NCBI RefSeq assembly: GCF_018457175.1 | Contig: NZ_JAGFNU010000015.1 | Coordinates: 1-60,763, forward strand | Origin: Pseudohalocynthiibacter aestuariivivens | Lineage (GTDB): Bacteria > Pseudomonadota > Alphaproteobacteria > Rhodobacterales > Rhodobacteraceae | Length of the DNA: 60,763 bases | Direction: 5' to 3' | In this document: positions 1-8,160 of the stretch, piece by piece | Layout of the letters: the number at the start of each line of letters is the position of its first letter | Position numbering within the stretch: position 1 is the stretch's first letter | Translations under genes and position numbers: made by a program | The notes under the pieces: generated by a model | Database searches by the model: none | Told to the model about the DNA's origin: nothing | Seen by the model: only the letters and a program-made list of their open reading frames with translations

Positions 1-1
1 C

Positions 2-214
2 TTCTGCGATCCGCAGTCACCTTGGCAACGCGGTAGTAACGAAAACACCAACCGGTTGCTTCGCCAATACTTCCCGAAAGGCATTGATATATCGGGCTTT
101 AGTCAAGCCAAACTCAGCGCCGTCGCTGGTCAACTCAACGAGCGACCTCGAAAGACCTTGCAATACCAAACGCCAGCAGAGAAATTTGAAGCATGTGTTG
201 CGGCGATCAGTTGA
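2..214 (+). pseudogene. IS30-family transposase, C-terminal part (cut by window edge)
   Basis: Reading from base 2 gives 70 residues and a stop. They contain CDPQSPWQRGSNENTNRLLR, then QYFPKGIDISGF and LNERPRKTL. This is the typical end of IS30-family DDE transposases, where the Glu of NENTN is the last catalytic acid and LNxRPRKTL is a family hallmark. The upstream part lies outside the window, so an intact element cannot be excluded. No inverted repeat was recognised in the 200 bases downstream. Confidence 0.85.
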
Positions 215-429
215 AACCACAGTTCAAAGGAGACATCCGTATCAAGCGCACCGAATGGCTGGTTCGAGCCCGAGGCGGTCATTAAGCCATGCTATGCAAT
301 GTCCTTCGCCAGCCTCTCAGCTTAGCAAGAACTCGAAAAGTGAACATCCGTTACGTTTTCTAGGTCTGTTGCGACTCTCGAAAGTGATTGCTACTTAGTA
401 TTAACGGGAGCGCCACTCGTGTCTCGGTT

Positions 430-1329
430 CTATGCTGAGTTAGGACTTCTTGGCGTGGCGAGCAGTTTTACGAAACGCCCGTCAATCATTAGTAGCCCAG
501 TCAGAATAACTCCCATACCAGCAACATGCGATTGCGTCAGCGTTTCACCGAGAAATGCTATCCCTAACATCACTGCGGAAATAGGCGCGATGAATGTTAC
601 TGTGGATACTGTGGTTGCCCCTGTTTTAGGCAACAGCCAGAATATTGCGATAAAGCAAATGCTTGTCATAACAAACCCAAGGATAGCTAAGGAAACCCAA
701 GTTTCGATTTTGGTTATGACCGGCACTCCCTCGATGGCCAGAGCGGTTGGCACAAGCAGGATAGTGGCACAGGATAGTGCCCAGGCTGTCATAACCGTCG
801 GATCAATGCCGCGCAAACGGCGCACGTAATTCAGCGCGACTGAATAGCTGACGGGCGCAAGAAATGCGACCAGTATCGCCCAGAATTCAGACCCACTTGC
901 CTGCAATGCAGGCCACGCCAAAATTACGATACCTGAAAATCCAATGACAACACCGACTGATTTGGCCGGGGATATCTTCTCGCCGCCAACCCAGAAATGT
1001 GAAACCAACACGACCATCACAGGTGTCATTCCGTTTACGGTGCCTGCCATGCCGCTGGAAACATATTTCTGCGCCAACGGCAACAAGGCAAATGGGGCCG
1101 CATATTGAAACAGCCCCAAGATCATCAATTGACAAAGCACTGCCCAGCTTACGAAAGGGTTCTTGCCTTTCGCAGAGACCCAAACCCAACATCCCAGGGC
1201 GCCTAGAAACACCCGCCCCATGGATATCGTCATAGGCCCTAACTCTTTCAGCAATATGGCATTAAAAAAGAACGAGCCACCAAATGCGATGCCAAGTGTG
1301 ATAATCAATATCCAATAACGTGCGGGCAT
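430..1329 (-). CDS. EamA/DMT-family transporter
   Basis: This 299-residue protein has about ten hydrophobic helices arranged as two EamA repeats (roughly residues 5-135 and 145-285). That is the normal size and build of drug/metabolite-transporter exporters in the inner membrane. The substrate cannot be told. I start at the ATG giving MPARYW because AGGA lies 8 bases upstream; an ATG ten codons earlier is in frame but lacks a site. The gene stands alone, convergent to the transposase remnant. Confidence 0.85.
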   Translation of the reverse strand: MPARYWILIITLGIAFGGSFFFNAILLKELGPMTISMGRVFLGALGCWVWVSAKGKNPFVSWAVLCQLMILGLFQYAAPFALLPLAQKYVSSGMAGTVNGMTPVMVVLVSHFWVGGEKISPAKSVGVVIGFSGIVILAWPALQASGSEFWAILVAFLAPVSYSVALNYVRRLRGIDPTVMTAWALSCATILLVPTALAIEGVPVITKIETWVSLAILGFVMTSICFIAIFWLLPKTGATTVSTVTFIAPISAVMLGIAFLGETLTQSHVAGMGVILTGLLMIDGRFVKLLATPRSPNSA

Positions 1330-1780
1330 GGTTTCATTCCTGCTAAAATTTCTACCCAAATTAGGTCAGAACACAGGTCGAGGATCAAAACATTCCGGGT
1401 ATCATTGGTATCAGTTTTGTTTCAGCAACCACTGTCTGATTGCAGTCGTGTTTCAGTTGCTGGAATCGTCAGATCAAACATCCGTCAATTTCCGTTAAAC
1501 CCTTCAAAGCTTTGACGAGACAATACCAGTATTGAAGGCATTGTGGTTTTTGGATAACGACCAGGCACAGATTTAATTGGCCGCCGCAATATCCGATATT
1601 CCAGCAAACCGGGCATCGGTACATCGTGCAGAGAAAGACCGCTCCGAGCCCCAAATGGCCGATGCTGCAAAGTGTTCGAATGTCCGCTTCTCAGCTGAGC
1701 GAGAGAGCGCAAACGGCAAGGCGCACAGCCCAACAGAAGATTGGGAACAAACTTAGCTTTCGGAATTTTGGCCAGTAATT
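1330..1780. other. Intergenic stretch between the EamA and TetR genes
   Basis: About 450 bases without a convincing gene. Short open frames exist on the minus strand, but they lack ribosome sites and resemble nothing I recognise. No repeat, terminator or RNA gene was seen. Confidence 0.5.
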
Positions 1781-2359
1781 TTAGGCCTCGGACGCGGCCA
1801 CGGCTGCAGTGCGGGCTGCCGCAGCGATCTCGTTCGCGATATCGGGGTTTGCAACGGCGCGTGTAAGTGTCAGCCCGCCGATCAGGGTGCTTAGCATCGC
1901 CCAGGCCCGGGCGTGCCGGGCCTCTTTTGAGCTCCCGCCCAAACCATCGGCAATCAGACTCACAATTCGGTTCATTTTCGCTTCATAAGCCGTGTGCATA
2001 TCGGGATCTGCTCGTGCAACTTCGGGTGACAGTGTTGTCATCGCGCATCCGCAGGCAAGATCATTACGATGCGCCTCACCCAGATAATAATCGGCAAAGG
2101 CCTCAATCCAATTAGGTCCAAACTCTCTTTGAAAATCAGGAATGCTCTCAATCACCTCGTCCATCCCAGCCGCCAGCGCTGCTTCAAACGCACCATCCTT
2201 CGATCCGAAATGAGCATAAAATGCGCCTGAGGTGACACCGGCGGCCTTTGCAATACCGTCAACTCCGGTTCCCGCATAACCACTACTTCTGAAGCTTTGG
2301 CTTGCAGCTTCCAGAATGCGCGCCCGGGTTTGCTCTTTCTTCGTTGGTAACTGTGCCAT
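1781..2359 (-). CDS. TetR/AcrR-family transcriptional regulator
   Basis: This 192-residue protein has an N-terminal TetR helix-turn-helix (about residues 9-56: TRARILEAASQSF, VDGIAKAAGVTSGAFYAHFGSK) and a helical ligand-binding domain of normal length. ATG at 2359 is preceded by AGGA at proper spacing. The frame stays open for 327 codons upstream, but that part is antisense to the next gene. It is transcribed divergently from the YdhR-tautomerase cluster. Three copies of a near-palindrome lie in the shared promoter, so it very probably represses both itself and that cluster. Inducer unknown. Confidence 0.9.
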   Translation of the reverse strand: MAQLPTKKEQTRARILEAASQSFRSSGYAGTGVDGIAKAAGVTSGAFYAHFGSKDGAFEAALAAGMDEVIESIPDFQREFGPNWIEAFADYYLGEAHRNDLACGCAMTTLSPEVARADPDMHTAYEAKMNRIVSLIADGLGGSSKEARHARAWAMLSTLIGGLTLTRAVANPDIANEIAAAARTAAVAASEA

Positions 2360-2380
2360 CAACTGTCCTTTCAGATTTTT

Positions 2381-2449
2381 TATAGCGATCGTTATTTTTA
2401 TGTTGACGATATAGTGGTCGTTATATAATAGAAATATAGGGACCGTTAT
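2381..2449. promoter_or_regulatory. Triple operator and promoter between tetR and the YdhR-like gene
   Basis: Three copies of TATAGNGRYCGTTAT stand at 2381-2395, 2410-2424 and 2435-2449. The first contains the near-palindrome ATAGCGATCGTTAT. A sigma-70-like pair, TTGACG (2403-2408) and TATAAT (2424-2429, 15-base spacer), brackets the middle copy. A repressor bound there would cover the promoter. This is the expected layout for the adjacent TetR regulator; binding itself is inferred. Confidence 0.65.
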
Positions 2450-2512
2450 ATATTGAATCCCGCCACGACGCAACCGATCGAACCCGGCGCTGCGTTCACC
2501 AAGGAGAGCCAG

Positions 2513-3295
2513 ATGACGCACCAGACAAAGCCGCAGGACCAGAAACGGATCAGCCAACGAAAAAAAATCGGGGACACAGTTGCTGCTGTGACAACGGCCA
2601 ACCTCACGCTCGGCGGCAAACTGGTAATGGCCAGCACCGCACCTAAAAATGGAGAAAACCAAATGACCCCCGAGGCATTCGTTTACACCGAGCTGCAAAT
2701 CTCTGTGCCGTTCGCAGACGTGCCGTGGCAGGATCTCAACGACCAGATCGACAATGAGCCGGGTTTCCTGAACAAAACGTGGTTTTCTGGGGTAGGAAAT
2801 AATTCGGTCGGTGGCATCTACAGCTTCGATAGCGTTGAGGCAGCCCAGCATTACTGCACCACTTTCTTCCCCGCAGCCGCCAAAGCATTCGGCGTCGCCC
2901 AGACGACCCGCGTGTTTGACGCCGCCGTAGTTTCGGATGCAAGTCGCGACATGGGCTCGCCGCATTTCGGGGCTGCCCCAACGCAGGCCCCCGGTGCCTT
3001 TGTCTACACCGAAGTGCAAATCAACGTCCCGTTTGAAAAAGCCCCGTGGCAAGCGCGCAACCCGGTCTTGAAACAGCAAAAAGGGTTGATCTCCAAACTT
3101 TGGCTCAGCGGGTTGAACACCAATACGCTCGGCGGGGTCGATGCGTTCGATACGGTAGAAAACGCGCGTGCTTTCGCGGTTGATGACTTCCCGAACACAG
3201 CCGCGAAACTCAATGCGGCCTTCTACACGCGTGTGTTCGACGCAAGCATCGCCGAGGCCGCCAGCCGTGGCCTCCACTCTCCTTATTACACCTAA
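2513..3295 (+). CDS. YdhR-like putative monooxygenase with two tandem domains
   Basis: The 260-residue protein holds the same roughly 100-residue domain twice. Copy 1 runs from about residue 52 (EAFVYTELQISVPF, NKTWFSGVGNNSVGGIYSFD) and copy 2 from about 162 (GAFVYTEVQINVPF, SKLWLSGLNTNTLGGVDAFD). Each resembles the YdhR family of small ferredoxin-like-fold proteins, usually about 100 residues and acting as dimers; reaction unproven. ATG 2513 has AAGGAG six bases upstream. ATG 2663, just before copy 1, also has a GGAG, so the basic 50-residue leader may not always be made. First gene of the TetR-controlled cluster. Confidence 0.7.
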   Translation: MTHQTKPQDQKRISQRKKIGDTVAAVTTANLTLGGKLVMASTAPKNGENQMTPEAFVYTELQISVPFADVPWQDLNDQIDNEPGFLNKTWFSGVGNNSVGGIYSFDSVEAAQHYCTTFFPAAAKAFGVAQTTRVFDAAVVSDASRDMGSPHFGAAPTQAPGAFVYTEVQINVPFEKAPWQARNPVLKQQKGLISKLWLSGLNTNTLGGVDAFDTVENARAFAVDDFPNTAAKLNAAFYTRVFDASIAEAASRGLHSPYYT

Positions 3296-3325
3296 CGTAA
3301 CCCAAGAAGATAAAAGGAAATATCC

Positions 3326-3757
3326 GTGCCACTCATTCAAGTAGGCGCCCCACAGGGTGATCTGGATAAATCACAGCAAGACATGCTGATGTCGCAACTC
3401 TCGAATGCCGTCCTCAGAGCCGAAGGTGCCCCAATGGAAAGCGCAGGCGCACAGTCTTTGGTCTGGGCCCATTTCATTGAAAAGCCTCAAGGCACGTTCT
3501 ATGTCGGCGGTGCGCCATTGGAAAAACCCCCATTTCGCATCGCTGTGACGACGCCGCAGGGAGCATTGAACGACGAAACTAGAACGAGTCTGGTCGCTGA
3601 AATCGGTCGTATCGTTGATGATATTGTCGGCCCCTACGAAGGCAGGCTCAACCACTGGGCCATGCTTTATGAGGTGACTGACGGCGGCTGGGCTGGGGCA
3701 GGACAGGTTTTCCGCCTTGGTGACATCCAACACGCGATGGATATCAAGGTCGCATAA
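3326..3757 (+). CDS. Tautomerase-superfamily protein
   Basis: The 143-residue protein begins MPLIQV from a GTG with AAGGAA upstream. After removal of Met, Pro1 is exposed, which is the general base of 4-oxalocrotonate tautomerase-type enzymes. The length fits two beta-alpha-beta units, as in the longer members of the superfamily. It lies 30 bases after the YdhR-like gene and is probably cotranscribed. The substrate is unknown; with a glyoxalase-like and a GFA protein nearby, a role on reactive carbonyl or aromatic compounds is plausible. Confidence 0.7.
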   Translation: MPLIQVGAPQGDLDKSQQDMLMSQLSNAVLRAEGAPMESAGAQSLVWAHFIEKPQGTFYVGGAPLEKPPFRIAVTTPQGALNDETRTSLVAEIGRIVDDIVGPYEGRLNHWAMLYEVTDGGWAGAGQVFRLGDIQHAMDIKVA

Positions 3758-3884
3758 GACACAAAGAAACTACAATATCGCAGTTAGAACAGGCTGTTGC
3801 CCCAGAAATTTGGGCCAACGCGCGGTTGCTTGCACCCAAACGAAACTCTTACGACTCAACCCAACTAATCCTAAGGAATATAGC

Positions 3885-4370
3885 ATGATTAGACTATCTC
3901 TTGTCGCACTGGCACTTGCTTCCGGTATCTCCCTTTCAGGCACCTCAAGCGCGTCCGCCGATCCCGGCATCTGTTCACCTATCGGTGGCGTCGCAATCCC
4001 TAATTTCTTTGCCGAAGGCGAAGGCAACCCGATCATCATCTCTGCTACATTGATCGGCAGCGTGCAAAACGCCGCAGGCAAAATCACCGGTCAGCGCGAA
4101 ACGCCCACAGGCCTCGAAATGGATATGGAACATTACTTTGGCCGTGCCGATGGTGGCGCGTTCCAAACCAAAGATCTTGGAATTTTGACAGCTGTGCCGG
4201 GCAAACCCGGACGTTTCATGATTGAGGTCACCTATGACATCCAAGAAGGTACTGGACGCGGCACGATGAAGGGTGCCAACGGTTCTTTCAACAGCTATGG
4301 TCTGGTTGACTTGCGGGACGGTAACAACCTTGAAGGACTGGTCCGCTACAGCGGCGAAGTCTGCCAATAA
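3885..4370 (+). CDS. Secreted protein of unknown function
   Basis: This 161-residue protein has a clear Sec signal peptide (MIRLSLVALALASGISL, cut probably after SASA near residue 25). The mature part is Gly- and Thr-rich and looks beta-stranded (GTGRGTMKGANGSF), with Cys near both ends that could form a disulfide. ATG 3885 has AAGGA about 8 bases upstream. I do not recognise the family; small periplasmic beta-barrel proteins have this general look. It follows the tautomerase by 127 bases and is followed by a strong hairpin. Confidence 0.6.
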   Translation: MIRLSLVALALASGISLSGTSSASADPGICSPIGGVAIPNFFAEGEGNPIIISATLIGSVQNAAGKITGQRETPTGLEMDMEHYFGRADGGAFQTKDLGILTAVPGKPGRFMIEVTYDIQEGTGRGTMKGANGSFNSYGLVDLRDGNNLEGLVRYSGEVCQ

Positions 4371-4389
4371 GCCAAGGTAACTTTCTTTA

Positions 4390-4420
4390 GCCGACAAGCC
4401 GCGCGTCGCGGCTTGTCGGC
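4390..4420. repeat. Perfect 14-bp hairpin
   Basis: GCCGACAAGCCGCG at 4390-4403 pairs perfectly with 4407-4420 around the loop CGT. It lies between the secreted-protein gene and the glyoxalase-like gene. No T-run follows, so it is more likely an mRNA-stabilising or processing hairpin, or a Rho-assisted stop, than a classic terminator. Confidence 0.7.
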
Positions 4421-4447
4421 ACCTTATCGCTCGCAAGGACAATTCAA

Positions 4448-4876
4448 ATGACTGTACAAACCAGCCTTCCCACATGCATTCTTTACACGATGGTACGCGT
4501 GGGCGATCTTGATCGCTCTATAGCTTTTTACCAGGACGCTTTGGGTATGCGTGAGATCCGGCGCGAGACATTCCCCGAAGGTCGTTTCACACTCGCCTTT
4601 ATGGGATACGGCAAAAGCCCATCGGCCCCGACGGTTGAATTGACATGGAACTGGGACGAAACCAGCTATCAGCACGGCACCGGCTACGGACATATCGCGC
4701 TTGAAGTGCCGGATATCTATGCGGCCTCTCAGCGTCTGACGGAAATGGGAGTTAAGGTAACGAGGCCAGCTGGCCCCATGAAATTCGCACCCTCTGAAAC
4801 CGGAGAAAAGGAAGTCATCGCGTTTCTCGAGGATCCCGATGGATACAGCATCGAGTTGATCGAAGCGGCCAAGTAG
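4448..4876 (+). CDS. Glyoxalase I-like (lactoylglutathione lyase family) protein
   Basis: The 142-residue vicinal-oxygen-chelate protein is very close to GloA in layout: VRVGDLDRSIAFYQDALGM at the N-terminus, VELTWNW, GTGYGHIALEV and AFLEDPDGYSIELIE. GloA converts the methylglyoxal-glutathione adduct to lactoylglutathione with Ni or Zn. Three of four metal ligands are visible (Glu in VELTW, His in YGHIA, Glu in IELIE). The first, normally His in LHTMLRV, is Tyr here (LYTMVRV), so activity or metal use may differ. AAGGAC precedes the ATG. Part of the TetR-controlled cluster. Confidence 0.8.
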   Translation: MTVQTSLPTCILYTMVRVGDLDRSIAFYQDALGMREIRRETFPEGRFTLAFMGYGKSPSAPTVELTWNWDETSYQHGTGYGHIALEVPDIYAASQRLTEMGVKVTRPAGPMKFAPSETGEKEVIAFLEDPDGYSIELIEAAK

Positions 4877-5000
4877 CAGGCGAAGTTGCGGGCTTGCGTC
4901 TGGCCGCGCCTGATCTCGCCAGAGCGCTCTGCCCGCGGTCGTGTTTCGGCTGGTATCTGGCGAAAACTTGCGGCGTGATGCAATACGAAAGGTAAAACTA

Positions 5001-5504
5001 ATGACCCCACAAAACGCACCCTCACTCCGGAGGGTCGTAGGCGGTTGCCTTTGCGGAGCAGTTTCATTCGAGGTGGTCAACGCGTTCGAGAAACTATTTC
5101 TGTGTAGCTGTGACCAGTGCCGCCAGATCACCGGTTCGGCTTTTGCATCGAACCTGTTCGTGGGCATTGAGGGGTTCGACTGGCTGGGCGGCGTGGGCGA
5201 TATCGTCAATTACCAGGTGCCGGAGCGAGATATCTCCAAGTCGTTCTGCCGGGTCTGCGGGTCTGGCGTTCCTTGGGCAAATGGTAACGGCACAAAGATG
5301 ATCGTTCCGGCCGGATCACTGAACAGACCCGTTAGCGTTGCCGAACGGGTCAGAATATTCGCCTCGGAGCAACCTGCGTGGGCGTCGGATCTGGAGCAAG
5401 TCGCGGCGCACGCGACATTCCCAGAACCTCTGGGATCAGAGCCTATGGGTCCAAATTCCCTGTCGACCGACAACAGCACAATAATCAAATTGGAAAAACC
5501 ATGA
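5001..5504 (+). CDS. GFA-family zinc protein
   Basis: The 167-residue protein has the zinc-binding cysteines of the glutathione-dependent formaldehyde-activating (GFA) fold: GGCLCGAVSF, CSCDQCRQITGSAF and FCRVCGSGVP. The family was named for an enzyme proposed to form S-hydroxymethylglutathione; most members have no proven reaction. ATG 5001 has AAAGG upstream. Its stop overlaps the next start (ATGA at 5501), so the two are translationally coupled. Confidence 0.8.
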   Translation: MTPQNAPSLRRVVGGCLCGAVSFEVVNAFEKLFLCSCDQCRQITGSAFASNLFVGIEGFDWLGGVGDIVNYQVPERDISKSFCRVCGSGVPWANGNGTKMIVPAGSLNRPVSVAERVRIFASEQPAWASDLEQVAAHATFPEPLGSEPMGPNSLSTDNSTIIKLEKP

Positions 5505-5839
5505 TAACCTGTCATGTAACTTACAAAATTGACCCTGCCAAAACCACGGACTTTGAGGTCTATGCAAAAGCATGGATCCCGCTCGTCGAGCGATTTGGTG
5601 GCACGCATCATGGATACTTTCTCCCACACGAAGGGCCGAATGATTTAGCGTTTGCGGCTTTTTCATTCCCGTCTCTGGCTGCTTACGAAACCTATCGGAC
5701 AGAAAGCGCATCCGATTCAGACTGTAATGCGGCATACGATTTTGCCGTCTGTACCAACTGTATCCTGCGATACGATAGACATTTCCTCCGGCCTGTTCTG
5801 GACGGGGATTTATCAGGTGTTCTTGATCAGCAAGTGTAG
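5501..5839 (+). CDS. NIPSNAP-family protein
   Basis: The 112-residue protein opens MITCHVTYKIDPAKTTDFEV and contains WIPLVERFGGTHHGYFLPHEG, typical of small bacterial NIPSNAP-family (ferredoxin-like fold) proteins. No reaction is known. Its start overlaps the GFA stop by four bases. The last third (5728-5830) is repeated almost exactly, inverted, at 9419-9521. Confidence 0.8.
   Translation: MITCHVTYKIDPAKTTDFEVYAKAWIPLVERFGGTHHGYFLPHEGPNDLAFAAFSFPSLAAYETYRTESASDSDCNAAYDFAVCTNCILRYDRHFLRPVLDGDLSGVLDQQV
5728..5830 (+). repeat. 103-bp inverted duplicate, copy A
   Basis: This stretch, the 3' end of the NIPSNAP gene, matches the reverse complement of 9419-9521 with five differences that I count, about 95 percent identity. 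Similarity ends abruptly at both edges. Confidence 0.85.
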
Positions 5840-6049
5840 CGCGGCTTCTACAGGCCACGGAGCGAGCTGTGGTATCTGCATCAATTGCAGTCGAGCTCAC
5901 AAATCAATGCGTCAGTTTTTATGCAGGACCATTCTGCGGCGCAGCAAAGGCGCAGGAAAACAGCAAAAAATGACGCCCCCACGAATTGGCGTGCCGCTTC
6001 GATAAATCGACCTACGCAAATTTGACAACATATCAATGAGGATCCCAAC

Positions 6050-6619
6050 ATGTTGAACACCATAACCCGCTCTCAAAGGCGTTTCACCACTGCGATAATA
6101 TCGGTTGTGCTGCTAAGCGCTGCCACAGTTTCCAACGCCGAAACCGCAGAGGCCAAAATTGCACGCGCCATCACCGCAGCCCCATCGGATATCACGAACG
6201 ACGCCACGATTATGGACGTCGATGGAACCATTTTGCGCGCTGGAACAAATGGGTGGATTTGTTTGCCAGGTGTTGGACTGATCCCAGATGATCAGCACCC
6301 AATGTGCAATGATGCTGTTTGGATGAAGTGGATGGCGGCCGCCGCATCGGGAACTGCTTTCACAACCGACGTTATTGGTGTTGCGTACATGATGGCCGGT
6401 GATCCGATGATGAACAACGACAACCCGATGGCAACCGACCCAAACGATGACGGAGTGTGGAGGCAAGAAGGGCCTCATATCATGATACTTTTTCCTGACA
6501 TGGACGTTGTTGCGGACCTTCCGCGCAACCCCTTTGTAGGTGGTCCCTATGTTACGTGGGATGAAACCCCGCTAGCTCACGTTATGCTACCGATGGCAGC
6601 GAAAGTACCGCCCAAGTAG
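6050..6619 (+). CDS. Secreted protein of unknown function
   Basis: The 189-residue protein begins with a signal peptide (TTAIISVVLLSAATVSNAE, cleavage near residue 30). The mature part is Met-rich (GVAYMMAGDPMMNNDNP), with two Cys around residues 71 and 85 that could pair. GAGGATC precedes the ATG. I do not recognise the family. It trails the NIPSNAP gene by 210 bases and may be the last gene of the cluster. Confidence 0.6.
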   Translation: MLNTITRSQRRFTTAIISVVLLSAATVSNAETAEAKIARAITAAPSDITNDATIMDVDGTILRAGTNGWICLPGVGLIPDDQHPMCNDAVWMKWMAAAASGTAFTTDVIGVAYMMAGDPMMNNDNPMATDPNDDGVWRQEGPHIMILFPDMDVVADLPRNPFVGGPYVTWDETPLAHVMLPMAAKVPPK

Positions 6620-6644
6620 TTCTTTGTGGACATGATTCCATCTG

Positions 6645-6776
6645 ATGCTTGCGCCACCTGAACCGTGGCCAACGGGGGCACCGGGACCCAAGAATACGAA
6701 ACGGATTGAATCATGGGTCCCAAAGGATGCGAAGGAGCAATTCTTGAAAAGGCTTGAAGAGCTGAGGTTGGGTTAA
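6645..6776 (+). CDS. Possible 43-residue ORF
   Basis: ATG at 6645 opens a short frame, proline-rich first (MLAPPEPWPTGAPGPK) and then charged and helical (DAKEQFLKRLEELRLG). There is no good ribosome site and no family match. It could be the tail of a decayed gene. An imperfect hairpin (GGGACCCA at 6683, TGGGTCCC at 6714) lies inside it. Confidence 0.2.
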   Translation: MLAPPEPWPTGAPGPKNTKRIESWVPKDAKEQFLKRLEELRLG

Positions 6777-6895
6777 GGGTAGTGGGGTGCCTTTTGACGT
6801 AAGGCTGCTTGTTGTCGCAAAGCGGACTGCCGCCGTGATCAGGTTTGATGACTGCAGTCCGCAGGACCGTTCCATGCGAGGGAATTCAGAAAACT

Positions 6896-7831
6896 CTAGG
6901 CCGTCGTGACGTTGTGTCTGATACTTCCTGGCGTTTCGTTGGCTTGCTCACAGAGCCAATTGACGATTAGTTTCAGGGCAGTTCGTGGTGGATGATACTT
7001 TTCAGGGTAAACTACAAAATATGGCCAATCAGAAAGCTGTCTGTTTGAGAAAGGTGTGATCAAAGTGCCTCGTGCGATTTCCTCGTTGATCAAAACGCTT
7101 CTACCAAGCATGAACCCTTCACCATTGATCGCGGCCTGAATTGTTAGGTTGCTGTCTGTAAACAATTGACTTGGCTCTAGGTTACCAGTCGGCTGGACGT
7201 TCTCGCGGTACATCCACGTACCCCAATCCAGATTAGTCTTTTCTGTCCCGACAGTGTGATCTGCAAGAAGCGTCCGATTCCCTATGTCCTCCAAGGCGAC
7301 GGCGTGTTTTTTCCAATAATCAGGGCTGCAAGCTGGAGCCACATATTCGTCGAATAGCTTTGTTGCATGGCATCCGGGGTACAAACCCGTTCCCGATCTT
7401 ATTGCAAGTGTCAGTTCGCGCGGATTGAAGTCTGCCTGATCAAAAGAGGCCTCAACCATCACTCGATAGCGCGGATGCAAGGCGCGGAACTGCGGCAGTC
7501 GGTGTATCAGCCATCGGGACGCCAAAGACGGTAATACACTTAGCCTGATTTCCTCATCATTTCTGATCTCATGTATCTGCGATACATCCTCCTCAAGGTT
7601 ATCAAAAGTATCTTTTATCTGCTTGGAAAACTGGTGGCCATTCTGGCTTAAACTGGTTTTGTTAGAAGACCGATCCAGCAACCGTACACCCAACCAGTTT
7701 TCTAGGTTAGAGATTTGCTGGCTGACGGCAGATGGACTTACACAGAGCTCTGAAGCTGCCTTTGACAGACTACCATTCCGCGCCACAGCATCAAAAACCC
7801 GTAGTGAATTCAAAGGTGGCAGTTTTCTCAT
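6896..7831 (-). CDS. LysR-family regulator, GcvA-like
   Basis: The 311-residue protein starts MRKLPPLNSLRVFDAVARNGSL and has a winged helix-turn-helix in residues 1-65 (KAASELCVSPSAVSQQISNLE), followed by a substrate-binding domain. The opening PPLNSLRVF is typical of the GcvA/AmpR branch. ATG 7831 has AGGAG upstream. It is divergent from the oxidoreductase gene at 8161, which is its likely target. Effector unknown. Confidence 0.88.
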   Translation of the reverse strand: MRKLPPLNSLRVFDAVARNGSLSKAASELCVSPSAVSQQISNLENWLGVRLLDRSSNKTSLSQNGHQFSKQIKDTFDNLEEDVSQIHEIRNDEEIRLSVLPSLASRWLIHRLPQFRALHPRYRVMVEASFDQADFNPRELTLAIRSGTGLYPGCHATKLFDEYVAPACSPDYWKKHAVALEDIGNRTLLADHTVGTEKTNLDWGTWMYRENVQPTGNLEPSQLFTDSNLTIQAAINGEGFMLGRSVLINEEIARGTLITPFSNRQLSDWPYFVVYPEKYHPPRTALKLIVNWLCEQANETPGSIRHNVTTA

Positions 7832-8160
7832 TTATGAATCTCCTAAACCAAAAAGATAATTGTTGAATTCGCGATGCATCACAATGTCAGTAACAGCAGG
7901 GCGGGGGGTGGTTCACCAACCGTGCCGATGTTGGTCTGCTGATATCGCAGACCTTAACGAGTCATTATTTGGCGACGATTGCAGTGTCGTCATAGGCCCC
8001 ACCCAATACTTCCCTACCGATAAACCAATCACTTTGTATAACCTATACCATTAGAAATTCTAACCCCTCAGTTAGTTTTTCAAATGAACAGAATTTCCGG
8101 GTTTGCGCTAGACAAACTTAAACGTCGCGTTGGTTGTGGCCATATATTGGAAAGCAAGAA
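7832..8160. promoter_or_regulatory. Divergent control region of the LysR gene and the oxidoreductase gene
   Basis: Of these 329 bases, only a small inverted repeat stands out: CTAAC at 8060-8064 and GTTAG at 8071-8075, six bases apart, about 85 bases before the oxidoreductase start. It could be a LysR half-site pair. No gene is seen. Confidence 0.35.

Noticed and set aside
2360-3340. A 327-codon open extension of the TetR frame on the minus strand
   Set aside because: It is antisense to the tandem YdhR-like gene, has no family resemblance, and the regulator has its own ATG with a good ribosome site at 2359.
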